Positions 8,255 to 17,729 of a stretch of 64,000 bases of DNA are shown here, in pieces. Positions within the stretch are counted from its first letter, which is position 1. Each line of letters begins with the position of its first letter. The stretch comes from Halobaculum sp. MBLA0143. Its GTDB lineage: Archaea > Halobacteriota > Halobacteria > Halobacteriales > Haloferacaceae. Below the pieces are notes generated by a model. The model was not told the DNA's origin and did not search any database. It saw nothing but the letters and a program-made list of their open reading frames with translations. Where the stretch lies: NCBI RefSeq assembly GCF_041361465.1, contig NZ_JBGKAC010000001.1, positions 434,001 through 498,000 on the forward strand, in the 5' to 3' direction. A program made the position numbers and the translations under genes.

Positions 8255-9305
8255 GACCGACCCGCGGGCCGTGATCGCCCGCCGCGAGGTGCGTTCGCTC
8301 GTCTCCGAGAAGACGATCGTACTCGCGCTCGTGATCCAACTGTTCATCGCCGGCTTCTCCTCGTTCCTCGTCGTCGGGCTGGTGTCGCTGTACAGCCCCG
8401 GCGACGGCCCGTCGGCGAGCGTGGACGCGGCCGTCGCCGGCGACGACGTGGGTAACCTCCAGGCGGCGCTCGCACAGACGCCCGGCGTCGACGTGCGACG
8501 GTACGACTCGCCGGACGACGCCCGACTCGACTTCCAGACGAGCGCGGTGGATACGGCGTTGTTGGTCGAGGCGGCCGACCGGGGTCGCGTGCGCGCAACA
8601 GTCCTCGCACCCGACTCCAACATCAAGACGACCGTCGTCGTCACGCAGGTCAGGCGGGCGCTGCGGAGCTACGAGGCGACGGAACGGGCCGAACGCGCGG
8701 ACTCGTTGGAGCGTGTCACGCTGACGGCACCGCCAGACGCCGGCGGCAACACCTACTTCGGGTTCACCTACACCGTGTTGGTGCCGTTGTTGTTGTTCCT
8801 CCCCGTCTTCCTCGCGGGGTCGATCACCGTCGACTCCCTGACGGAGGAGTTGGACCGCGGAACGATGGAACTACTCCGGGTCGCACCCGTCACTGCGACG
8901 GAGATCGTCGAGGGGAAGCTCCTGTCCGTGGCGGCGATTACTCCCGCCCAGGCGCTGGCGTGGATGTTCCTCCTGCGGCTCAACGGCACCACCGTCCGCA
9001 ACGTCCCGTCGCTACTGGGGGTCGTCGTCGGCGCGACGCTGTTGGTCGTCGTCGGGAGCGCGGTGTTGGCGACCGCCGTCCCGGACCGCCGGATCGCACA
9101 GACGCTGTACTCGCTCGGGGCGTTGGGGCTGTTCGGGCTCGCCGGACTGACACCGTTGTCGCCGCCCAACGCCGTCGCCCGCCTGGCCGTCGGCAGTCCC
9201 TCGTCGACCGCGTACGTCTCCGTCGGCCTGGCGGTCGTCGTCGGGTTCGTCTGTCTGGCGGTCGTCCGACGGACGGTCGACTGGGAGCGACTCCTGGTGA
9301 GGTGA
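8247..9305 (+). CDS. ABC-2 type transporter permease (NatB-like)
   Basis: 352 residues. A cytoplasmic start (ETDPRAVIARREVRSLVSEKT) leads into TM1 (about 25-50), a long extracellular domain (about 55-165) and five further helices, the layout of NatB/ABC-2 export permeases; SITVDSLTEELDRGTMELLRVAPV is the conserved cytoplasmic loop that contacts the ATPase. The start is TTG at 8247, inside the previous gene; the next gene begins in GTGA at 9302, so three genes are translationally coupled. It probably forms a heterodimer with the permease half of the preceding protein. The partner ATPase must come from elsewhere in the genome. Confidence 0.8.
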   Translation: MVETDPRAVIARREVRSLVSEKTIVLALVIQLFIAGFSSFLVVGLVSLYSPGDGPSASVDAAVAGDDVGNLQAALAQTPGVDVRRYDSPDDARLDFQTSAVDTALLVEAADRGRVRATVLAPDSNIKTTVVVTQVRRALRSYEATERAERADSLERVTLTAPPDAGGNTYFGFTYTVLVPLLLFLPVFLAGSITVDSLTEELDRGTMELLRVAPVTATEIVEGKLLSVAAITPAQALAWMFLLRLNGTTVRNVPSLLGVVVGATLLVVVGSAVLATAVPDRRIAQTLYSLGALGLFGLAGLTPLSPPNAVARLAVGSPSSTAYVSVGLAVVVGFVCLAVVRRTVDWERLLVR

Positions 9306-10624
9306 CACGCGTGCGCGGACAGACGGGTGGCACGGCCGGCCGGACGGCGACGCTCCTCGCCGAGGTCGGGATCCTCTGTCTCGTCGCCGTCGGGCTCGTC
9401 GCCGCACACCGGGCGCTCCCGACGGGCGTCCGGGCGGACCTGATCCTCTCACACCGCGACCCGGCGACGCTCGCGCTGTGGACGACCCACTTCGTCCACG
9501 CTAGCCGAGGTCACGTCCTGAACAACGCCGTCGGCTTCCTGCTCGTCGCCGTCCCGGCGCTCGCGGTCGCCCGGCGCACCGCCCACCGACAGTTCTTCTG
9601 GACGGCGCTGTCGGTCGGGTTCGTCGTGTTGCCGGTTCCGTTGTCCGTCGCCACCATCGTCTGGTACCGAGTGGTGTCGCCGCTGACGGTAGGGAGTTCA
9701 CTCGGCTTCTCCGGGTTCGTCGGCGCGGGCGCCGGTCTCCTGACGACCCTCCTGGTCGTCGGCTGGACCAGACACGCGGGCGGGGCGGCGACGAGCGTCG
9801 CCGTCGGGGGCGCGGTCACCGTCGCCGCCGCCGGAGTCGGCTTCGCGGTCCCCGTGGACCGACTGCTGTTGTTCGGGGGGCTGGCGACCGTCGCGGCCGT
9901 CGGTGTCGGCGCCGGCGCCGACTCCCCGCGACCGCGACTCGTCACACTCGGCGTGCTCACGGCCGGCACCGCCGCGCTGGCGGTGACGCTCCGAGCGCTG
10001 CTCCCTGGGTCGCTCGCGGGTGGACTCCCGCCGTCGACGGCGGTTCACGGCCTCGGCGTCGTCGTCGGGCTGAGCTGGAGCGTCGGCCTCCTGGTCGCGT
10101 TGACCGCACTGGACGACGGTCGGCGGGTCGGCGAACTGCTCGCCGGTCCGTCGACGTCCCGAGCGACGACGGACGACCGACCCCCGGAGAGCGGTGTGAC
10201 GGTCGTCCGTGGATACACCGCTCTGCCGGCGCGCCGGCGGTCGTCGCGCCCACCGGTCGGCCGCCGACCGACGCCGTTCACCCCGCACCACCCCGACCGC
10301 CGACTCTCCCGTGCTAGGCCTTCACGTACTCCGATTATCAGTTCTAATGGCGACGGCGTAGCCTATTTACGTTGTATGGACCGACAGGGAGACGCGAGGC
10401 ACCGCGACGGTGTCTACACAACAGACAATGATCCGCGACACACTACGCGAGCGGGTAGACGCTCTCGGAGAGCGTCTCCCCAGTACGGAACGGGGGCAGG
10501 TCGGGATCGGAACGCTCATCGTGTTCATCGCCATGGTTCTCGTGGCGGCGATCGCGGCGGGCGTCCTGATCAACACGGCCGGGTTCCTCCAGTCGAAGTC
10601 TCAACAGACCGGCGAGGAGAGTAG
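9302..10624 (+). CDS. Rhomboid-family intramembrane serine protease (C-terminal tail doubtful)
   Basis: Starts with GTG in a 4-base GTGA overlap. The rhomboid core is visible: [14 protein letters not shown] (His/Asn cluster of TM2), GFSGF (GxSG with the catalytic Ser, near residue 135-140) and [10 protein letters not shown] (catalytic His helix, near residue 250). About seven hydrophobic segments are spread over residues 15-275. After roughly residue 285 the frame turns arginine-rich and basic, unlike a halophile protein, and runs on to 10624, 197 bases into the following archaellin gene and across its promoter. The true end is likely near 10150-10320, with a frameshift or decayed C-terminus as the simplest explanation. 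Protease identity is good, 3' boundary poor. Confidence 0.65.
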   Translation: MTRVRGQTGGTAGRTATLLAEVGILCLVAVGLVAAHRALPTGVRADLILSHRDPATLALWTTHFVHASRGHVLNNAVGFLLVAVPALAVARRTAHRQFFWTALSVGFVVLPVPLSVATIVWYRVVSPLTVGSSLGFSGFVGAGAGLLTTLLVVGWTRHAGGAATSVAVGGAVTVAAAGVGFAVPVDRLLLFGGLATVAAVGVGAGADSPRPRLVTLGVLTAGTAALAVTLRALLPGSLAGGLPPSTAVHGLGVVVGLSWSVGLLVALTALDDGRRVGELLAGPSTSRATTDDRPPESGVTVVRGYTALPARRRSSRPPVGRRPTPFTPHHPDRRLSRARPSRTPIISSNGDGVAYLRCMDRQGDARHRDGVYTTDNDPRHTTRAGRRSRRASPQYGTGAGRDRNAHRVHRHGSRGGDRGGRPDQHGRVPPVEVSTDRRGE

Positions 10625-11819
10625 TGCGCAGGTAACGAATCAGCTGCAGGTCGTCAGTGAGACCGGGATCGTCAACAACGGCGACCAGTCGTCGGCGGAC
10701 TTGGTCGTTCTGAACGGAGACGTTCCGGTCGACTCTGGCGACGTTGTCAACATTGACGTAACGACGACAACTGACGGCCACGAACGGTCCGTGGAGCTAT
10801 CGACCGGTGGGTCTAGCGGCGGTGTCGTCGTTGGTGACGGTGTCACGGGCGGTACGGAAACCGACACGGTGGCGGTGAAGTTCGAGGTCGTCTCGGGCGA
10901 TGAGGTCCTATTGACGAACACGGAGACGGGTGCGTCCCTCCAGTTCGACCCTAGTAGCCAGGACCTGGACGTGACGCCCACGGACAGCCAGTCCGGACAA
11001 ATCTCGGGCATCGACTACCAGTTCACCGACAGTGAGTTCGGTGACACGACCGTCTCCGCGTCCGGCACGCCGCTGTCGGGCGCGGACGCGCTGACGGTGT
11101 CGGCGACGACGCGGACGGAACAGTTCGCACAGATCGAGGGCGGCTCTGGTACCAACCTCCTGGTCAACAGCAGCGAGACGGTTACCGTAGGCAGCTCCAC
11201 GGACGGCGATCTTATCGCTGGTGGTGAAACCCTCTCGATCTCGAGTGGCGACGAACTGAAGTTCACCTTCCCGAGTGCCGCCGAGATCAAGATCAAGAAC
11301 CTCGCAACCAGTGCGTCGGTGGTGTTCAACGGGAACACTGACACGCTGGAGGCCACCAGTTCGAACACAGTCGCGCTGAAGACGGACGGCAGCACTGCTA
11401 GTGTCACTAGTGGTGGTAGCTTCGTCAAGACGAGTTCTCGGTTCCTGTTCGCTCGCTCGCTCGCCGACGGGAACGCCGTCACACAGGTCGACCTACTGGT
11501 CGCCTCCAGCGCGGGCGCAGGTGACATCGACCTGACGCAGACGGTAATCTCGGCACGGACGCCGAAGGGCTCGTTCACGCTGAACTACGGCCAGACGACC
11601 GTCGAGAACGAGCAGTTCACGATCACCGCAGTGCAGGACGAGGACGACACGGCCCCCGTCCTGACCTCCGGCGACCGGTTCGAACTGAACCTCGACCTGG
11701 GCACCCTAGAGGGCGGTGACACGGTCGAGCTCCGGATCACGACCGGATCTGGTGCGACGAAGGTCGTCCAGCTCCGTGTCCCGAACTCGCTGGCGAACAA
11801 GGAAGCCGTCGGCCTGTAA
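10428..11819 (+). CDS. Archaellin (archaeal flagellin), large variant 1
   Basis: Structural subunit of the archaellum filament. The ATG at 10428 ([13 protein letters not shown]) gives 463 residues; a GTG at 10410 adds six. A class III signal ends RGQ, with cleavage by prearchaellin peptidase expected after RGQ or one residue before, followed by the conserved hydrophobic assembly helix [20 protein letters not shown] and [13 protein letters not shown]. The middle (about 80-340) is a long Ser/Thr/Asp-rich variable domain facing solvent; one NSS sequon is present. The C-terminus is conserved ([19 protein letters not shown]...). It is over twice the roughly 200 residues of Halobacterium archaellins. 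The N-terminal DNA is identical over 81 bp to the second archaellin. Likely transcribed from its own promoter inside the rhomboid frame (TATTTAC near 10365). Confidence 0.92.
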   Translation: MIRDTLRERVDALGERLPSTERGQVGIGTLIVFIAMVLVAAIAAGVLINTAGFLQSKSQQTGEESSAQVTNQLQVVSETGIVNNGDQSSADLVVLNGDVPVDSGDVVNIDVTTTTDGHERSVELSTGGSSGGVVVGDGVTGGTETDTVAVKFEVVSGDEVLLTNTETGASLQFDPSSQDLDVTPTDSQSGQISGIDYQFTDSEFGDTTVSASGTPLSGADALTVSATTRTEQFAQIEGGSGTNLLVNSSETVTVGSSTDGDLIAGGETLSISSGDELKFTFPSAAEIKIKNLATSASVVFNGNTDTLEATSSNTVALKTDGSTASVTSGGSFVKTSSRFLFARSLADGNAVTQVDLLVASSAGAGDIDLTQTVISARTPKGSFTLNYGQTTVENEQFTITAVQDEDDTAPVLTSGDRFELNLDLGTLEGGDTVELRITTGSGATKVVQLRVPNSLANKEAVGL

Positions 11820-11986
11820 CGGGCACGGCTCCGAGCGGTTCGACGCGGCTCTTCTCTTTCGACGCCACGCCGACCAGCGGCAGCGCAGTTTCTCAGACTC
11901 GGTCAGTTCCAGCGTGTAGAGACACGACGACAGCGCCGTCGAGAGCCGTCGTCTGTGAATAGTTATCGAAACTGATTCTATCGTGG

Positions 11987-12043
11987 TAACTGTTTTATCC
12001 CTCTCTGATCAATTCGACTCCAACAAGCGCAGGCTACGCGCTT
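11987..12043 (+). promoter_or_regulatory. Promoter and leader hairpin of archaellin 2
   Basis: A TATA-like TGTTTTATC (about 11991-11999) lies roughly 55 bases before the ATG at 12054, implying a short leader, unusual beside the many leaderless genes here. The leader contains a 6-bp hairpin, AAGCGC (12025-12030) pairing with GCGCTT (12038-12043) around a 7-base loop, ending ten bases before the start codon. It could modulate translation or stabilise an abundant mRNA. Structure seen; function inferred. Confidence 0.4.
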
Positions 12044-12053
12044 GGCACAAGAC

Positions 12054-13469
12054 ATGTTGGGAGACACACTCAGCGACGGAGTACCGAGCCTCCCCGACCC
12101 CGACGACGAGGATCGGGGCCAGGTGGGGATCGGGACACTGATCGTGTTCATCGCCATGGTTCTCGTGGCGGCGATCGCGGCGGGCGTCCTGATCAACACG
12201 GCCGGGTTCCTCCAGTCGAAGGCACAGCAGACGGGCGAAGAGAGCAGCGCGCAGGTCACCAACCAGCTCCAGATCCTGAGTCGGACCGGGATCATCGCCG
12301 AGTCGTCGGCCGAAGCGGACACGAAGGCGATCGTCCTGCACCCGGTCGACAGCGTCGCAGTCGACGGCGGTGACGAGCGCAACACCCTCGTCCTCGACAG
12401 CGGCGACACGGTCTCTGTCACCGTCGACAACGGCGACACCGACACCGAACTGTCCGGCGACAGCACCACCGGTGTGGTCGCAGTCGCCGACGGTGAGACG
12501 CTGAAGTTCACCCGCGACACCGACACGATCACCATCTCGAACGTCGACACCGGTAGCTCGGTCACCATCGGCGCCGACGAGTCGATCACCGTCGGTGACG
12601 GCGACGCGAGCATCGGTGACGTGACGCTCGACTACAGCACGACGGAGAACTCCGAACTGACGCTCGGTCCGATCACGGAAGACACCAACACCGGTGGCAA
12701 CGCCGACATCGGTGCCGAGCTGTTCACTCGGACGGAGAGTTTCCTGACGATCCAGGACGACGCGAGTCCGACACAGACGCTGGTCATCAACGACTCCTCG
12801 ACGACGACTGTCGCGTCCGCCACCGACGGCGGCAGTGGCACGACTCTGCTCACCGGCGGTGGGAGTGACTCCGGCACCCTCGCCGTCAAGACGGGCGACA
12901 CGCTCTCGTTCGGCGTCTCGACGGATCAGCAGAGCGAGGTGACAGTGACCAACGAGCGCACGTCCGCCTCGATCGTGTTCGACCCGACGAACGGGCTTGA
13001 GACGGACGAAGCCAGTGAGACGGTCACGCTGGCCGACGGCGTGGCGGTGACTGGCGACATCGAGATCCAGAACGGCGGCGAGTCGGCGAACATCTTCACC
13101 CGGTCGATCTCGGACGGCACCGCGATCACCCAGATCGAACTGGTGATCGGGCGTGGCGCCGGCTCCGGCGACATCGACATGAGTGGAACGGTCATCTCGA
13201 TGCGCGCCCCGGACGGCTCCTTCACGCTGACGTACGCCCCGAGCGGTGCCACGGAGGACGCCACCTTCGGCCTCCAGGCCGTGCGCGACGAGGACGACAC
13301 CCTGCCCGTCCTCTCTTCGGGTGACCGCTTCAACCTCGTGATCGACCCCGGAAAGATCGCCGCCGGCGAGACGATCGAGATGACGATCACCACCGGCTCC
13401 GGCGCGAAGCGTGTGCTCCAACTGCGCGTGCCCGACTCGCTGGCCAACGAGAACGCGGTCGGTCTCTGA
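12054..13469 (+). CDS. Archaellin (archaeal flagellin), large variant 2
   Basis: 471 residues from ATG at 12054. It has the same layout as the preceding archaellin: short acidic leader ending DRGQ, assembly helix starting [13 protein letters not shown], a very long Thr/Ser/Asp/Gly-rich variable region (about 80-350), and a conserved C-terminal part ([19 protein letters not shown]). One NDS sequon is visible. The N-terminal 27 codons and the C-terminal segment closely match the first copy, whereas the centre differs strongly. Tandem archaellins often form one filament with differing proportions or are expressed alternately; this gene has its own promoter, so independent expression is possible. 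Confidence 0.92.
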   Translation: MLGDTLSDGVPSLPDPDDEDRGQVGIGTLIVFIAMVLVAAIAAGVLINTAGFLQSKAQQTGEESSAQVTNQLQILSRTGIIAESSAEADTKAIVLHPVDSVAVDGGDERNTLVLDSGDTVSVTVDNGDTDTELSGDSTTGVVAVADGETLKFTRDTDTITISNVDTGSSVTIGADESITVGDGDASIGDVTLDYSTTENSELTLGPITEDTNTGGNADIGAELFTRTESFLTIQDDASPTQTLVINDSSTTTVASATDGGSGTTLLTGGGSDSGTLAVKTGDTLSFGVSTDQQSEVTVTNERTSASIVFDPTNGLETDEASETVTLADGVAVTGDIEIQNGGESANIFTRSISDGTAITQIELVIGRGAGSGDIDMSGTVISMRAPDGSFTLTYAPSGATEDATFGLQAVRDEDDTLPVLSSGDRFNLVIDPGKIAAGETIEMTITTGSGAKRVLQLRVPDSLANENAVGL

Positions 13470-13825
13470 GGCAGGCGACTCGGCAGCCGACTTCTCGTTT
13501 CTTCCACAGGACCACAGCGACGTGTCTCCCGCCTTCGCCGTCACCCCTGGCGACGGTTCGGACGCCCGTGGTGACCGTCTGGCCGACTGTCGTCGCGCTG
13601 CCGACACGCCGCGGTCCCCACGGCGGACGAGACGGGTCCGAGACCGGCGGCCGTCTCGCTCGTGACGGCGGCCGGCGCCACACGCCGTCCGACGAGACGG
13701 TGGAGTCACCCACGCCACGAGGCGGCGGCGAGCCACTCGTGTGCGCCGTTGGACTGCCCCGGCCGTGGTCGGAGACGAGCCGTGGCGGCGACGGGCGCCG
13801 GCGGGTGCCGCGATCCCGGCCGGGA
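13470..13825. other. Intergenic region between convergent genes
   Basis: About 356 bases between the archaellin stop and the stop of the opposing stalk-protein gene. Frames here are open only because of high GC; the translations are Arg/Pro-rich and have no start or promoter support. A T-rich stretch shortly after the archaellin stop (CTTCTCGTTTCTTCC, about 13489-13503) could act as its terminator. Nothing else is recognisable. Confidence 0.4.
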
Positions 13826-15619
13826 TCAGCCCCGGAGCCGGACGCGAAGTCCGGCCACGAACGCGACCAGGAGCGCCGTCAAGAGGACGCTGCCGCCGAG
13901 GACACCGCCGGACGGAGCGAGGAAGCCGGAGGAACTACCGGGCGTCCCGCCGAGGCCGAGCGTCTCCGTCGCGGGCGTGACGGCGACGGTCTCGCTGGGG
14001 CTGGTGCCCGGCACGGTCGTCGCGCCCGGTGGCGTGTCGGTCCCCGTCGTCGTGGTCGTCCCCGGCGGCGACCCGGTCGGCGACGCCGTTCCGGTAGTCG
14101 TCGTGGTCGTCGTGGTCGGCGTCGTCGACGTGCGCGGTATCGGGGTCCCCGCCGGCGTCGGCGTCGGGGTGCCGGGTGCGTCGTCGTAGACGACGAACCC
14201 ACTCTCTGTCCGGTTGCCGACGAGGAACGCCTCCCGGCCGCGGCTGACGACGAGGCTCGCGGTGTGGACGTTGCCGACGGCGTCTTCGACGGTGACGATC
14301 AGCCGCGTTCGGCGCTCCTGGATCGGGAGTGTCCGGTTGGAGACGACACGGCTGCGGTTCTCCCCGTCGTGTGCGACGTAGACGAACCCGGTGTCCTGTG
14401 TCGTCAGTCCCTTTGCTTCGACGACGACGGACCGGACACTGCCGTCGGTCACCTCGACGTAGAACTGCGTCCGGTTGCCGTCCACCCGCGAGCGGTTGCG
14501 GTAGAAGCGAACCTCCGGGCGGACCCGTTCGGCAAGCGTGATCGGGTCGTACACGACGCGGTAGTCCGTCCGGTTCTCGTTCCCGAACACGTCCGTGACG
14601 GTGAGATTGATGTAGTTGGCTCCGGGGTCCAACGGCACCCGCTGGGCGACGTTGACGCTCCGACGGCCGCTCGTCCGGTTGTCGGCCGGCGGCCGGACGA
14701 GCCGGAGGAACCGGTTGTTGCCGGAGGCGTCGGTCAGGTCCGCCGACACCCTGTCGACGGCGACGGGGTCGGTCACCGTTCCGCGCCAGACGAACTGTGG
14801 CCGTTCGGTGGTCAGCGTCTCGGTCCCGTTGACGACAGTGAAGTTCGCTCCCGTCGTTGTCACGGCCGGCGCGGTCCCGTCGTCCGTGACGACCACGTCG
14901 ATCTCCTTTCGACGGACGTTGCCGAACTCGTCTTCGGTCTCGACGACGATCCGGTTGGTGCCCGGCCCGACGAGGAGCTGGCGGTCGAACTGCCGTCTCG
15001 AACTGTTCAGTTCGATGGTCTGAGTCTCCACCGGACGGCCGGCGGTCCCGTCGGCGTCGTTCGAGACGTTGAGCGACCGGTCCGCGTAGTAGACGACCGA
15101 CACCTCCACTCGGCTGATCGAGACGAAGTCGCGGGTCCGGAAGGAGATGGGGTACCGAGAGCGGTTGGTCTCCACTCGTTCGACCGTACCCAGCGAGACG
15201 TTCGCGGGCCGAGTGAACTGGATCACCGGTCCCTGGAGGTCGCGCACGTACTGGAACTGGAAGCTCCGGGTCTGCTCGTTCGTCGAGACGATCACCGTCA
15301 CGTCGTGGCGGCCGGGACCGATCCGTAGTCGTCGAGTGAGATTGTACCGGTTGGACTCTACCGAGAGGTTTCTGACCTCGTCTTCGCCGTCGATCCGGAG
15401 GAAGACGGCCTGGATCTCGCGGTCGGCCGCGACGGAGACGTTGAGGTTCGGTTGTTCGGGCGCGACCAGTCGGTCCCCCTCGGCCACCGGCTCCCCGTCG
15501 ACGGTCGCGTCGATCTGAATCTCGTCGGCCTGACCCGCCGTCGCCTCCGGGAGTCCCCCCACCCCCACGAGGAGGCAGCCGACCACTAGAATCAGAACTG
15601 AGAGACGGAGACGTTCCAT
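13826..15619 (-). CDS. Secreted, sequon-rich surface protein with Thr/Pro stalk and C-terminal anchor
   Basis: 597 residues. An N-terminal Sec signal (MERLRLSVLILVVGC then a hydrophobic run, likely cleavage after ATA near residue 30) leads to a large beta-rich ectodomain with several Ig/cadherin-like repeats (patterns such as ADREIQAVFLRIDG, GPGRHDVTVIV, DPGANYINLTVTD, VEDAVGNVHTASLVV). I count 17 N-X-S/T sequons, far above average, so heavy N-glycosylation is likely. Then comes a Thr/Pro/Gly-rich stalk (about 480-565) and a terminal hydrophobic helix ending RVRLRG, which anchors it in the membrane. The V-V-G-C near residue 15 resembles a lipobox, but hydrophobic sequence continues after it. 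Exact role unknown; probably a cell-envelope protein. Confidence 0.7.
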   Translation of the reverse strand: MERLRLSVLILVVGCLLVGVGGLPEATAGQADEIQIDATVDGEPVAEGDRLVAPEQPNLNVSVAADREIQAVFLRIDGEDEVRNLSVESNRYNLTRRLRIGPGRHDVTVIVSTNEQTRSFQFQYVRDLQGPVIQFTRPANVSLGTVERVETNRSRYPISFRTRDFVSISRVEVSVVYYADRSLNVSNDADGTAGRPVETQTIELNSSRRQFDRQLLVGPGTNRIVVETEDEFGNVRRKEIDVVVTDDGTAPAVTTTGANFTVVNGTETLTTERPQFVWRGTVTDPVAVDRVSADLTDASGNNRFLRLVRPPADNRTSGRRSVNVAQRVPLDPGANYINLTVTDVFGNENRTDYRVVYDPITLAERVRPEVRFYRNRSRVDGNRTQFYVEVTDGSVRSVVVEAKGLTTQDTGFVYVAHDGENRSRVVSNRTLPIQERRTRLIVTVEDAVGNVHTASLVVSRGREAFLVGNRTESGFVVYDDAPGTPTPTPAGTPIPRTSTTPTTTTTTTTGTASPTGSPPGTTTTTGTDTPPGATTVPGTSPSETVAVTPATETLGLGGTPGSSSGFLAPSGGVLGGSVLLTALLVAFVAGLRVRLRG

Positions 15620-15758
15620 CGTCGGAGCGTATCCCACACAGTCACAAATAGCTGTCCGTTACTCTGGTGTTCCCGGGCGCCGGGACCCACGGGTCGCTCG
15701 CGCCGTCGCGGGCTCCTCGTGTCAGAGATTTATAATCGCGGCGTCGATACCGTGGCGT

Positions 15759-16487
15759 ATGATCGAGACGTCGACACGGGCGTTGATCGCACTCACACTG
15801 GTCACGGCGGTCGGGAGCGGGTTCGCGTCGTTCGGCTACGACCTCGCGGACCGACTCGTCTCCTGGGTGGGGTGGGTGGCGGGCGTGGTCGGCGGGGGAG
15901 CGGCCGGCTGGCTGTTCCTCCCTCGGGTGGCCGCCGTCGGCACCCAGACCCGTGTCGGTGGGGCGGCGTTGTTGGCACTCGTCGGTGCGGTCGTCGGGCG
16001 GGCCGCCGTCCCGTTGGTCAGCCGGCTGGCGGTCGTCCTCGGGGGCGCACTCGCCACCGGTGGCGCCGTGCTGGTGGTGTTGGCGGGCGGTCAGGTGACG
16101 AACGCGGTCGTCGGGCTCGACGCCTCGACCGTGGCGACACTCGGGCGTCTGCAGTCGCTGCCGGTGTTGGCCGGGCCACGGTTCCGCGAGTCGTTGCTGA
16201 TCGCGACGGCCGCCGGGCTGTTGGGTGGGGCGGCGGCGGCCCGTTACTACCGTGCCATCGTCACGACCGCCGTCACCGCGCTCGGGGCGGCGTTGCTGGG
16301 CGCGGCGGTGCCGATGTGGCAACGGGCCGTGACCGGTGGTGTCCGCTTCGGCGGCGGACTCGGCCGGATCTCGACGCTGTGGTTCGCCGTCGCGCTCGCC
16401 GTCGGCGTCGCCGTCCAGGCGTACCGCCACCGCGAGACGCTCCGCGACGCGACGGAGTCGAGGCCCGGCGAGCGGCCGCTCCAGTGA
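15759..16487 (+). CDS. Polytopic membrane protein, function unknown
   Basis: 242 residues with about seven hydrophobic segments rich in Gly, Ala, Val and Leu, and a short basic/acidic C-terminal tail. A TATA-like TTTATAATC about 30 bases before the ATG supports a leaderless transcript and the chosen start. Glycine-patterned helices recall DUF4203/TMEM198-like proteins, but the match is too loose to name a family. The gene stands alone between the divergent stalk-protein gene and the AI-2E-type transporter, with 51 bases to the latter. Confidence 0.65.
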   Translation: MIETSTRALIALTLVTAVGSGFASFGYDLADRLVSWVGWVAGVVGGGAAGWLFLPRVAAVGTQTRVGGAALLALVGAVVGRAAVPLVSRLAVVLGGALATGGAVLVVLAGGQVTNAVVGLDASTVATLGRLQSLPVLAGPRFRESLLIATAAGLLGGAAAARYYRAIVTTAVTALGAALLGAAVPMWQRAVTGGVRFGGGLGRISTLWFAVALAVGVAVQAYRHRETLRDATESRPGERPLQ

Positions 16488-16538
16488 GTCGCCGACGGAC
16501 GGGGTAGCTTTTTCTCCCGGGGCGACCCCTCTCGAGAC

Positions 16539-17729
16539 ATGGTAGCGTGGCCGGAACGGAGCCGGGTGTTGTGGGCGGGGTTCGGCCTCTGTCTGGCGGC
16601 GGCGCTCGGGTACGTCGTCTACGCCTTCGTCGGGACGGTGGTGTTCGGCGGGTTCCTCTACTACGCCACCCGGCCGGTGTTCGTCCGTATCCGACGCCGG
16701 ATCGGCCACCCGACCGTCGCTGCGGTGGTCGCGCTGCTGGCGCTGACGGCGCCGGCGTTACTCCTGGTGTCGTACGCGTTGCTGATCGTCGTCACGGAAG
16801 CCGAGCAGCTGCTGGGCGCCGTGGACGTGCTCGACCCGGCGACGGTCCCCGGCGTCGACGAGGCGACGCTGGAGCTGTTGTCGGACCCCGAGGCGCTGGC
16901 GGGACTCGACTGGGAGACGTACCTCTCGGCGGACGCGGTCGGATCCGTGCTGTCGGGTGCGGGCAACGCACTCGACACGGTCACGTTCTTCGGCACCGGG
17001 CTGATCCACGTGTTCGTCGTGTTCGCGCTCGCTTTCTACCTCCTGCGGGACGGCGACCGGCTCCGACGCTGGCTCGGCCGGTTCACGGACGACCGGGGGG
17101 TGTTGTTGGCGTACGCCGAGCGGGTCGACCGGGACTACCAGAACGTGTTCTTCGGCAACATCCTCAACGCGGCGCTGACGGGCACCATCGGCGTGATCGC
17201 CTACACGGGGTTGAACCTGTTCGCCCCGGACGGCGCCGCGATCCCGGCGGCGGCGCTCGTCGGGCTGCTCGCGGGCGTCGCCAGCCTCGTGCCGGTCGTC
17301 GGGATGAAGCTCGTCTACGTCCCGGTGGTCGCGGGGATGGCCGGCCGGGCGGCGTTCGCGGGCACACCGGGGACGCTGTGGTTCGTCGCCGGCTTCGCGG
17401 TCGTGTCGTTCGTGATCGTGGACACGGTGCCGGACCTCGTGCTCCGGCCGTACGTCTCCGGACGGTCGCTCCACGTCGGTGCCGTGATGTTGGCGTACAC
17501 CCTCGGCCCGTTGTTGTTCGGGTGGTACGGCATCTTCCTGCTGCCGATGTTCCTGGTGTTGCTCGTGCGGTTCGTCCAGATCGTCCTCCCGGAGCTGGCA
17601 CGCGGAGAGGAGCTTCGCCCGTACAGTGTCGATCCGACGTACCTGGAACCGGACGCGACGGGCGGCGAGACAGAGACGGTGGACGAGGAGTCGGCGGCGG
17701 TCTCGGACGGCGGGGACCCCGTGGAGTAG
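16539..17729 (+). CDS. AI-2E family transporter (PerM/TqsA-like)
   Basis: 396 residues. The family topology is recognisable: two pairs of N-terminal helices (about 10-75), an extracytoplasmic region with acidic helices (about 85-140), then conserved helices including NVFFGNILNAALTGTIG, LLAGVASLVPVVGMKLVYVPV and a C-terminal LGPLLFGWYGIFLLPMFLVL. The C-terminal 50 residues are acidic and cytoplasmic. Family members export small solutes or peptides; despite the name most do not move autoinducer-2. GCTTTTTC about 30 bases upstream is TATA-like. It converges on the PadR-type regulator gene with no gap. Confidence 0.85.
   Translation: MVAWPERSRVLWAGFGLCLAAALGYVVYAFVGTVVFGGFLYYATRPVFVRIRRRIGHPTVAAVVALLALTAPALLLVSYALLIVVTEAEQLLGAVDVLDPATVPGVDEATLELLSDPEALAGLDWETYLSADAVGSVLSGAGNALDTVTFFGTGLIHVFVVFALAFYLLRDGDRLRRWLGRFTDDRGVLLAYAERVDRDYQNVFFGNILNAALTGTIGVIAYTGLNLFAPDGAAIPAAALVGLLAGVASLVPVVGMKLVYVPVVAGMAGRAAFAGTPGTLWFVAGFAVVSFVIVDTVPDLVLRPYVSGRSLHVGAVMLAYTLGPLLFGWYGIFLLPMFLVLLVRFVQIVLPELARGEELRPYSVDPTYLEPDATGGETETVDEESAAVSDGGDPVE

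Noticed and set aside
15570-15619. Lipoprotein signal (V-V-G-C near residue 15) in the stalk protein
   Set aside because: The hydrophobic stretch continues well beyond the Cys and an A-x-A-type cleavage site follows; a C-terminal anchor already exists.
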